A DNA stretch of 64,000 nt, taken from NCBI GenBank assembly GCA_029215795.1, contig JARDYH010000001.1, positions 182,535,654 to 182,599,653 on the forward strand, read 5' to 3'. This DNA comes from Anniella stebbinsi. Lineage: Eukaryota > Chordata > Lepidosauria > Squamata > Anniellidae. Position numbers and translations under genes: made by a program. Shown here piece after piece: positions 13,501 through 25,500 of this stretch (positions are counted from its first letter, which is position 1; every line of letters begins with the position of its first letter). The notes under the pieces are model-generated. The model worked only from the letters and a program-made list of their open reading frames with translations. It was not told the origin of the DNA and searched no databases.

Positions 13501-16500
13501 ACCGAAGTTGGTAGAAGGCACTCCATGCCACTGAGGCCACCTGAGCCTCAAGTGACAGAGATGGTTCTAGGAGAACCCCCAAGCTACAAACCCGCTCCTT
13601 CAAGGGGAGTGCAACCCCATCCAGAACAGGTTGAACACCCTCCATCCGGTCAGCGGAACCACCCAATAACAGCGTCTCAGTCTTGTCTGGATTGAGTTTC
13701 AGTTTATTAGCTCTCATCCAGTCCATTGTCGCAGCCAGGCACTGGTTCAGCACATCCACAGCCTCACCTGATGAAGATGAAAAGGAGAAATAGAGCTGCG
13801 TGTCATCAGCGTACTGATGACAACGCACTCCAAAATTCCGGATGACTGCACTCAACAGTTTCATGTAGATGTTGAACAGCATGGGGGACAAAACTGACCC
13901 CTGCGGAACCCCATACTGGAGAATCCACGGGGCCGAGCAATGTTCCCCAAGCACCACCTTCTGGAGCCGACCCCCCAAGTAGGAGTGGAACCACTGCAAT
14001 GCAGTGCCTCCCACTCCCAACTCAGCCAGTCGTCCCAGAAGGATATCATGGTCGATGGTATCGAAAGCCACTGAGAGATCAAGGAGAATCAATAGAGTCA
14101 CACTCCCCTTGTCTTTCTCCCAACATAGGTCATCATACAGGGCGACCAAGGCTGTTTCCGTACCAAAACCAGGCCTGAAACCTGACTGAAATGGATCCAG
14201 ATAATCAGTCTCATCCAAGAGTGCCTGGAGTTGGCTCACAACCACCTGCTCCAGGACCCTGCCCAGGAATGGAACATTTGCTACTGGCCTGTAGTTATTA
14301 AGATTTTCAGGGTCCAGGGAAGATTTCTTTAGGAGTGGCCTCACTGCCGCCTCTTTCAGGAGGCCTGGGACCACTCCCTCTTGCAAAGAGGCATTAATCA
14401 CTTCCCTGGCCCAGCCAGTTGTTCCATCCCTGCTAGCTTTTATTAGCCAAGAGGGGCAAGGATCCAATATGGAAGTGGTTGCATGAACCTGTCCAAGCAC
14501 CTTGTCAACATCCTTGAGCTGCACCAACTGAAACTCATCCAAGAAAACAGGACAAGCCTGTGCTCTGGATACCTCACTAGATTCACCTGCTATAACACTG
14601 GAGTCTAAGTCCTGACGGATGCCAGAGATTTTATTCTGGAAGTGCCCAGCAAATGGGCACTTCCAGATGGTTCTACCATGTCCTTGGGGCCAGCATGTAA
14701 AAGCCCCCGGACAACTCTGAAAAGCTCCGCTGGGCGGCAGGTTGATGATTGAATAGTGGCAGCAAAGTATTGTTTTTTTGCTGCCCTCACTGCCCCTGAA
14801 TACAGCTTACCATAAGCACTTACCAGTGTTTGATTGCATCCATCAGGAGTTCGTCTCCATCTGCCCTCAAGCCGTCTCCTGGTTTGTTCCATCACTCTCA
14901 GCTCCGGGGTATACCACGGAGCCGTTCGAGCTCTACACAGGAGAGGGCGCTCAGGAGCAATCGTGTCAACTGCCCGGGTCATTTCTGCATTCCACAGATC
15001 AACCAGGGTTTCGACAGGAGAGCTAGCCCTATCAGCCGGAAAACTCCCCAGAGCCCTCTGGAAACCATCTGGATCCATTAGCCTCCGGGGACGGACCATC
15101 TTAATGGGTCCCCCACCCTTGCAGAGGGGAAAAGCCGCTGTAAGTCTAAACCTCAGCAGGTGGTGATCTGACCATGACAGAAGGGTTGATGTAAAGTCCC
15201 CCACTTTCAGATCCCCATCTCCATGTCCAGTTGAGAAAACCAGGTCTAGAGTGTGCCCTGCTACATGCGTTGGGCCGATGGTATGTTGGGACAGTCCCAT
15301 GGTTGTCATGGAGACCATGAAATCCTGAGCTGCCCCAGATAAAATGCCCTTGGCATGAATGTTGACATCCCCCAGAACCAAGAGTCTGGGGGACCTCAAC
15401 AGTACACCAGAGACCACCTCTGTCAGTTCAGCTAGGGAGTCTGTTGAGCAGCGGGGTGGGCAGTACACCAACAGAATCCCTAATCTGTCCCGTTGGCCCA
15501 ACACAAGGTGCAAACAAGGTGCAAGGTTTGCCAGAGATCAAACTTTATATTTCAAGGATAAAGCTCCAAAAACATTTGACAATTTGTATAGTTCCAATTT
15601 CCAGGTTTGCAATTAGCTACTCACTTGGTCACAGTGGTGAGTAAACATCATCTCCAAGTGACTAACAATGAAGAGAGTCACAGTACTATGCTTGCTCTCA
15701 AATTACCTTGGGCAGGCTCCCCTTCGTTTGGAGTCTTGGAGCTACTGCCACAGTCTATATGCAGTCTCTATATGTTTTGTGTGTGTGTGTGTGTGTGTGT
15801 GCGTAAGTGTAATGACAGAGAGTTAAGTGTGAGAGAGAATGAGTGTAGGAAGGGTAGAATATCTCAGACAACTAGAGCAGGGTGTAAACAGTGCTATCCT
15901 TATGCTCTTTATACTTCCATTGCCAAACACATTTTTGCCAAGTTCTTATAGAGGTTTGCTGCACATCACATTTGACTTCAAAACAGGAGAATTTCTCAAA
16001 AATGAGGGATTGGTTAGAAGGAAGTTGAAAGGAAAAGTCAAAAGGGCCAAATCTCTCCAAAAATTTTTGGAGTTACTCAAAACCACCACAACAGAACTTT
16101 ATACTTCAAGTCAGGAAAAGCTCCACCAAATCACCAGCCTGGTTTACAAGTAGCATCAAAGAAGCTAATAGAGAAAAGAATACTTCCTTCAGAATGTCCA
16201 AATGAGAACAAAAAGGAATGCGAACCTGCACACAGGAAATGCAAAGAAGCATTTTGGGAAGCATCTAATTGTAACATTAACAGCAACCATTTAAAATATC
16301 TTCAAATACATCAGAAGCTGGAAACCAACTAGGGCGACAGTTGGTCTGCTGGATGACAACGGAGTTAAAGGAGTACTGAAGAAGGATAAGGAGTTTGCAG
16401 AGAAGTTGAATGAACTATTTGTATTTGTCTTCACTGAAGATTATAAAATCATAGAATAGTAGTTGGAAGGGGCCCACGAGGCCATCGAGTCCAACCTCCA

Positions 16501-19500
16501 CTCAATGCAGGAATCCACCTTGAAGCATACCAGCTCCCTCTCGAATGCTTCTAGTGTGGGAGAACCCATGACCTCCCTAGGTAACTGGTTCCATTGTTGT
16601 ATTGCTCTAACAGTCAAGACATTTTTCCTGATGTCCAGCTGGAATCTGGCTTCCTGGGACTTGAGCCCAGTATTCCGTGTTCTGCATTCTGGGATGATCG
16701 AGAAGAGATCCTGGCCCTCGTCTGTGTGACAACCTTTCAAGTATTTGAAGAGTGCTATTATGTCTCCCCTCAATCTTCTCTTCTCAAGGCTAAACATGCC
16801 CAGTTCTTTCAGTCTCTCCTCATAAGGCTTTCGTTCCAGACCACTGATCATACTCGTTGCCCTCTTCTGAACACGCTCCAATTTGTTTGCATCCTTCTTG
16901 AAGTGTGGTGCCCAAAACTAGACACAATACTCAAGACGGGGCCTAAACAGTGCCGACAAGAGGGGAACCAATACCTCGCGCCATTTGGAAGCTATACTTC
17001 TATTCATGCAGCCCAAAATAGCATTTGCTTTTTTTGCAGCCACATCACACTGTTGGCTCATATTCAACTTGTGATCTACAACAATTCCAAGATCCTTCTC
17101 GCTTGTCATATTGATTAGCCAAATATCCCATCTTGTAACTGTGCATTTGGTTTCTTTTTCCTAGTGTAGAACTTGGCATTTATCCCTATTAAATTTCATT
17201 CTGTTGTTTTCAGCCCAGCGCTCCAGTCTATCAAGATCACTTTGAAGTTTGTTTCTGTCTTCCAGGGTATTAGCGATCCCGCCCAATTTTGTGTTGTCTG
17301 TAAATCTGATAAGCATTCCCTGAACTTCCTCATCCAAATCATTAATAAAAATGTTGAAGAGCACTGGGCCCAGGACTGGGCCCTGTGGTACCCCACTCAT
17401 TACCTCCCACCAGTGTGAGAAGGTCCTATTGATAAGCACTCTTTTGATTTATAAGCAATCAAAATATGAGATCAGATTAGTCCAACAGGATTTGTTCTTG
17501 ACAAATCCATGCTGGCTTCTAGTAATCACTGTATTGTTTTCAAAGTCCTTACAGACTGACTTCTTTATAATCTGCTCCAAAATTTTCCCAGGGATGGATA
17601 ACAGACAGAGCAGTCTGTAGTTCCCAGGTTCCTCCTTTTTGCCCTTTTTGAAGATAGGGACAACATTAGCCCCCCTCCAGTCGTCCAGCACTTCACCCGT
17701 CTTCCATGATTTCACAAAGATAACACACAGTGGTTCTGAGAGTTCTTCTGCCAGCTCCTTTATTACTCTAGGATGAAGTTTGTCGAGCCCTGGAGATTTG
17801 AACTCATTCAAAGAAAGTAGGTGTTCTTTGACCATTTGTTTATCAATCTCAAACTGCAATTCTGCCCCAACAGCTTGTACTATACTGGCAGTATAGCTTG
17901 CACTGGCTGCCAATTTGCTACTGTGCCAGTTTCAGAGCAGTATTATTGACATTTAAAGCCCTAAACAACTAAGGACCAGGTTTTCTGAAAAACATTCTCC
18001 TATAATATAGATCTGCTATACCACTACAGTCTTCATGGGAAGCTTGTAATCCTTGCCATAGTGTCCCAACTGGCAGCAAAATAGCATCAGGCCTGCTCGG
18101 TGGTGGTGGTGCCCACCTTCTGTAATGAACTCCACTCTGTGATACATCAGGCACCAACAATTACGTGCTTTTGACATATATTACTAATTTATTTGTTTAT
18201 CCTGGCTTCTCCCAACTATTAACTGACTAAGTTGTTTCAGTCTTGTCTTATAGAGCCTTATGATATGTAATATTGTTGCTTTTATAATGTTTTATTGTTT
18301 TATAATTTGTTTTTAAAATGGGAAACAGTAAATATTTTTAAATTTATAAATAAATAAAACAAACAGCACGTCCCTTAACTTGTTCATAAATTATGTGGCA
18401 TTAGAAGTGAAATGACTCTGTCTGCTTATGATACAATATTATTCAGGGTTGTAAAAACAAAAAGCGACTGTGAAGAGCTCCACAAGAGTGTGTGGGCATT
18501 AAAATGGCAAATGGGGCTCTATATAAGCAAGTGTAAAATAATAAACATGTGGGCAAAAAAATCTTTGTTTCTCAGAGATGCTGATGGAAACTGAGCTGGT
18601 GGTGACTGACCAGGAAAGGGATCTTAGGCCTCTGGTAGACGGCTTGATAAAAATGTTGAACAACTGCACAGCTGTATTGAAAAAGTCAAATCCCATGTTG
18701 GAGATAATTAAGACAGGAATAGAGAATAAAATTACCAATATAATAATGCATTTTTCCCCAAAGAAAGAAGATGAGCCCAAATAATGTACACCCAAACATG
18801 TAATCAAAGATCGTGTTTTCCCAGAACATGTGTGCACAAACTTGGGGGGAATAGTAGATAAGTACACCAAATTCAGCAAAACTCTGAGGAATCCAGGAAC
18901 ACCAGAGAAGCAGCTAGCATCTCTTCTGCTTCTGAATATTTGACCTGGGTTGGCCACCAGGTTTGGTTCCTCCAACATTAGCAACTATTTGAGTGAATGT
19001 GACAACTGTGAATGGATTGAAACCAACTGCATGTTATCTAATTCTAAAAATTACATTCAGGTTTTTGAGTCTCAGTCTGTATCTAACTCCAATGATAACA
19101 AGGAGGAAGAACCTGAACCCAAGCCATCAATTTTGGCCACTAAAACTTCCAAAGTCTGCATTGTTGCTCAATATCTTTGGGGATCCTAAACCTTCAGCAG
19201 CTTTATAAGCAAAAGGCTCAAGGGATCAGGATGTCAGAACTGATGCTTTAGAGACTTAAGAGCTCAATTTGTCTGGCAGAGCCAGGACTGACCTCATTAG
19301 GGAGCAGAGGTGGGGACAGTAGATCTGTTGTCCTTTAACTGAACTTTATTGTCAGCTAATTTACTTTAGTACATTTTTATCCTGTACTTTCACAATGGAG
19401 TTTAGAGTGGCAAAGGTGATTACCCTCCTCATTTTACCTTTACAATAACTTGTGAGGTGAATTAAGTTGAGAGATAGTGACTAGCCTGAGGACACTCAAT

Positions 19501-22500
19501 ACGTTTCATTGCTGAATGGGGAAATGAACCCAGGTCTCCCAGTTTAAGCCCATCCACCATGCTCTACTGTCTCCCTTCAGTGTAGGTAAGGAAAAGCCCA
19601 TTACCTTAGGCTCCAGTATTAGTTCTACTCTTTCATTAGTTTCTTCTTCAGAATCTGAGTTCCCTGCTTTAATGTCCAGCTGTTCAAAGGCACTGTCCAG
19701 CACCTGCAGTCCATAATTCACAGCTTCCTGGATTTTTGGAATCAAATCAGCTTCTTTTTGTTCACGTGTTTTCTCCTTTAGAATCAAAAGCACCACATTC
19801 CACAGTTAACTTCTCATAATAATCAATGTTCTTAAGTCCAATGGAATAAGTTGAGATTTTTGTTCAGCATTGTGCAGCCATTCTCACTTGAACTATTGTC
19901 CTAATACGGAGACAAGTACCCCAGGTAAAAGTGAATATCTTGATAAAGACACATTCAGCAGGTCTGACTTCTTGCCAAAGCAAGATGGTTTGTTGAGTCT
20001 TCCTAAATTCCCACAGGTTGAACATAAACACAGCCAGGAACCTATTCTATAAGACTAGGTTAACAAGCCACAGATTGTAATAGGTATGTTTTGGGGAGAT
20101 ATGGAGGGCCCAAACTAAGAAGCTGGACCCAGAGTTGTGCCCAAATGCCAATGGTTGCCCAATGCAGATGACATTATCTAACCTGTATATATTCATATTG
20201 CCTCACAGCTGCAATAAGGCATACTGTACTGTACATAGCTTCTGAACAGTCTTCAATGGCAGCTCCACTAAGTAAAAAGCCCCCACAGGGCTAAGACTAG
20301 GATCTGCACACTGCCCTCTCCAGTCAGGGATGCGCCCGTGGTTTGAGGGAAAGGGCATATGCAACGTTCAGCATGCAACATTTGGGGTGGGGAGAGGGAG
20401 GGAGGGAGAAGGCCTTCGCTATGGTGGCCCCTCAATAGTGGAACGATCTCCCTGACGAGGCCCGCCTGGCGCCAAAATTGTTATCTTTTCGGCGCCAGGT
20501 CAAGATTTTCCTCTTCTCTCAGGCATTTAGCAATATCTGATGAGCCTGCGTCTGTTTTGTTTTGTAGGCTTATAGCTTTGTAAAGTTATAAGCGGGGAGA
20601 AGGAAGCGGGGGCATTTTGATCCACTGCTATCTTTTGGCAAACATGGGGAAGCTTCTGCCCCTACTCTTCAGCACTGCACAAGGATAGTGAATGTTACCA
20701 ACGGATAATTCTTATGTAATCCACTTGCCTGTTGTGGTTTGTCTCCCATTTCAGTTCTGGGTACGGGTTCCTCGACTTCATCATCATATACTCTCTATAA
20801 ATTTAAACAAATATTTTTAATTAAGTTTTAGCATTTTATTATATTTGTATACCGCCCCATAGCCAAAGCTCTCTGGGCAGTTTACATAAGATTAAAACAA
20901 TTAAAAACAATATACAAAAATTAAAACAGCAAGAACATACAATATACACATAATATACACATACATTTAAAACCACTGTAATAATTTTACAAAGCTATAA
21001 GCCTACAAAACAAAACAGACGCAGGCTCATCAGATATTGCTAAATGCCTGAGAGAAGAGGAAAGTCTTGACCTGGCGCCAAAAAGATAACAATGTTGGCG
21101 CCAGGCGGGCCTCGTCAGGGAGATCGTTCCACTATTGAGGGGCCACCACAGCGAAGGCCTTCTCCCTTGTTGCCAACCTCCGAGCTTCCCTCGGAGTAGA
21201 CACTTGGAGGAGCACCTTAGATGTTGAACACAGTGTTCAGGTAGGTTCATGTCAGGAAAGGTGTTCCGTCAGGTATTGTGGTCCCAAGCCGTGTAAGGCT
21301 TATAAGATATAGATACTGTTCACAACCGAAGCCAAGTCTCCACTCAGCTTGTATAAATAACAATTAAAGAGTTAAGTACCAAAGTAGACATGACTGTGGC
21401 GCCTCTGTGCGTGATTGTGGAGGACACAGATTTAATCATACAAAGACGGAAACTATCCAATTTAAGATGTTAAAGGAACACACAGGCAAGTGGATCAGAA
21501 TACTTCACTTTCCCATGGCTTATCTCCTCACTATCTCTCTCACTAAGGGATTTGTCTAAGCAGGCTCACTTCAGTATCTGAATCTCATGTGGGAGAAATG
21601 TTCTTGAGAAAAGAAGCTGTGGATTTTAAGTTGTGGGGACAGAGGAGAGTTCACCTCTACATACTCACATTCCTCTTTTACTCCTTAAATTGTCTGCTCA
21701 AACCTACTATTTACATGATTTCCACAGAACCTCATTTAAACATCCAATGTGCTGCCATCATGTTTAGTTTGGCTCTTAGTTAAGCCAAGAAGAGTATCTA
21801 GTAATATTACTTGTTCTCACATTTTAGAAGGTTACTCTTTAAAAAAAATACTGCTATTAAGAAAGTTGATATTTTAGTGTATTTTTTTTGCTAATTTCAG
21901 TTAATAATGGAAACATTCTTGTATTAGAATTTTAATGTGGTTGAATTAAAAATGAATGTGCATTTTCCTTGAATTAGTCAGTTTAAGAAAAAATACAATA
22001 CTTTTAAATAGGTAAACCAAAGAGGAAAGCATAAATAGCTCCATGTTATTGCTAGAGTTCTTTCGAAAAGGCCACATGTGGCAGCCAACATGTGGCTCTT
22101 GGCCTCCCCTTGTGAGGCCCCCTGGTACCTTTGTGCTCCCATCACCACAATGAGAAACACATGATCCAGCAGGAAAGTCCAACCCAACCACAGAGCATGG
22201 GCAACAACTGGCATGGGTTAATTTACAGGCAGATTCCTTTAGCAATACAGTAAAGGCTTCATAACGCCATACAGGTCGGGGACCATGTGGGACATCATTG
22301 CTGGTCCCAGGCACTCCATCCTCTCCATCTGGATATATATTGCCAAAGAGTGATCCAGCCAAGCAAATAGATGCTACATTTCAAGTTTTTAGCTTAAGAT
22401 GTATCATTTTAAAAGCAAATTAGAAATTTGGAAGGACACTGAAAAAGACTCTTACAAAATGTTCTCTTTTGGAATGAGTGAAATGCTTTTTGACACATGG

Positions 22501-25500
22501 TTTTAGCACTCAATATGTGTTGTATGCATATTTTTATATTAAGAAAATGTTCAGAATTAGAGAATGATTCCTGTGTATACTGTAGTCCCAGTATTGGGAA
22601 AAGGGCAGGATATAAATAAATATAAATATTTAATGATAATAATAATAATTACACAAACCCAAAATACATTAATATTGTGACTGTCCAAATGAGCATGATA
22701 CTATTTCCATTCTTTGGCTTACTAGATTTGTGATTTCTATTTTCAACTTTTATCATTCTTACTTCTCAGATAGCAAAGCCATTCTAACATAGCACCGGGT
22801 GCAGACGTTTGCAGCTTTCTCTCTTTCTTTCTCTCTCTCTCTGGTCATGGTTATATGTGCAATTATATTTGCAAAAGTATAAGGCATGTGCTTTTGAGGA
22901 TGCAATGCAATCTACACTTACCTGTGAGTAAGCTCCACTAAATAGAGTGGGTCTTACTTTTAAGTAAACATGGATAGGATTGCATATAAAGGCATACTGG
23001 CATACAAAGGCATACTGAAGGTAAAATATAGCTATCATAACCAGTAGCAAGTGATAGCACCTTCTGTGAGTCTGTTGAACCCCCTTTTAAAACTGGCCAA
23101 GTTAATGACTATTACTCCTCTTGTAGTAGTGACTTCCATATATTAACTATATGCTGTGTGAAATACTTCCTTTTATCTGACCTCAATCTCCCACCATTCA
23201 GCTTCATTGAATGTCTGCAGGTTGTAGTAGTACGACAGAAGAAGAAAAAAACCTCTCCCTATGTACTTTCTCCACACCATGCATAATTTTATAAGAACAT
23301 AAGAAGAGCCATAAGAAGGGTCCATCTAGTCCAGCACTCAGTGGCCAGACAGCTGCCGACCAGGGAACCATAAGCAGGACATGGTGCAACAGCACCCGCC
23401 CACCCATGTTGCCCAACAACTAGTGTATACAGTCTGACTGCCTCGGATACTGGAGGTAGCACTTGATAACCATTGATAGCCTTCTCCTCCAGAAATTTAT
23501 CCAACCCCCTTTTAATGCCATCCAGATTGGTGGCCATCACCACATCTTGTGGTTGTGAATTCCATAGTTTAGCTATGCACTGTATGAAAAAGTACTATCT
23601 CCCACCAATCAGCTTCATGGGATGACCCTGGGTTCTAGTATTATGGGAGAGGGAGAAAAATGTCCCCTATCCACATTCTCCACACCATGCACAATTTTGT
23701 ACACCTCTATAAGGTCTCCCCTTAGCCTCCTTTTTTCCAAGCTGAACAATCCCATGTGTTGTAACCTTCCCTCGTAGGGGAGATGCTCCAGTTCCCCTGC
23801 TGATTTTAGCTGCCCTTTTCTGCACTTTTTCCAGCACTATAATTTTTTTTAAGGTCCCATCAGATTATACTTGAAGTTTGGGGTTTTTTCGTCCCAATGT
23901 GTATCACTTTACACTTGCTTACGTTTAACCATATCTGCCATTTGGATGCTCACTCTCCCAGCTTGGAGAGATCTCTTTGGAGCGCCCCAAAATCCCTTTG
24001 TAGCGCCCCAAAATCCCTTTGTATTTTAACAACTTTAAATAGTTTTGTGTCATCAGCAAACTTGGCCACTTCAATGCTCACTCCTAATTGCAGATCATTT
24101 ATGAACAAGTTGAAAAGATGATCCCTGTGGGACCCCACTATTTACTTCTCTCCATTGGGAGAATTTACCATTTATTCCTACTCTCTGCTTTCTGTTCTTT
24201 AACCAGCTGCTGATCCATAAGGGGACCTACATTTGTAAACCTGTTGCCTGCCTCAAATACCTATTATTATGAGTCAAGCTTCCTCTTTTCTCCATACTCC
24301 AGTCCTGTATTCTATTTCTTGGTTATGCTATAGCGTGATATAATGTTGAAAGAACAAGAAGAAACATTGGAAACTAGCTTTTATATAGCTAAACATTCTA
24401 CAGACACCCTAGAGTTGGTAACAGTAAAAAGTGCAGCACTGAATTCCTAAATAAATGAACAAAGCCAGATAGGCTACAGTAACAGTTGGGAAATACTGTC
24501 CAGAAACACAGTCATTTCTTATTTTGTATATTTGCATCCGATTTCTTAGGCAAAACTTTAGAGAGCAAGAATCTACCACACACTATGGAATTCAAAAGAT
24601 ACCACAAGTTAATTCCATGTCTATGTGACATTATACTCAGAGATGCAAGACACAGGCACACGAATGAGATTGATGGTGTTAAGTACAGTTTCTTTCCTAT
24701 TGACTTCTCCCACTTCACCAGAGATCTGGGTATTTCTGTTCATAGCTAAGTGTACCATTACAGCATACTCACATTTTCAATGAACTGTGTATTGGAAAGC
24801 ATGAGGAAGCCATTGAAGACATTGTGCAGGCGGCAATCTGTGCTTTTTGTTTCATGGATCAGTCTGTCCAGTTGCTTCTTGATTTCATGTGTCCTGGAGA
24901 TTGCTTGCTGGGAGAACTCTTGTAGAAAACGCAAAAGCTACAAAAAAAATAATATGCACTTACTCAGAATTTAAAGTCATAGCAAACTTGCAACACCCTA
25001 TTCATTTAAACACACATTGAATACAATAAATAAATAAACTCCTTACTAGGAAGTGAAAAATACCAGAATGGTTTAATTTCAATTTGATTACTCCACATGG
25101 GGCGCAATCTTATGTATGCTTAGACAGAAAAAAAATCCTACAATTCCCAGCATTCCCCAGCCAGCATAGCACATGCATAGGATTACACCTTTCATGCCTT
25201 TAATTTAGACAGCCAGAGACTAAAATGAAGTAATGGAAGACACCGAAACAGAAGAACAAGGCACTATCCTCCTTTCAAAATAATTAAGCTTGCTATTGGG
25301 CCATTAGCAACTAAAAAAATACAAAACTGACTGCTAAGTGGCTAAGAATAATACTATTCATTATGGAACAACTGAATCCTTGGAAAGTTTGTCAGATATG
25401 AGAGCAAAGCCTGCCACTGTAATAGACAAAGATGGATTTCATGTGGAGTTAGGAATAGTTCAGAGACATTTAATATATAAGCACTGAAAGATAGATTTAT

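Noticed and set aside
22280..24250. Possible further WASHC2 exons between exons 2 and 3
   Set aside because: Exon 2 joins exon 3 in phase and matches the vertebrate protein without a gap, so no extra coding exon is needed.
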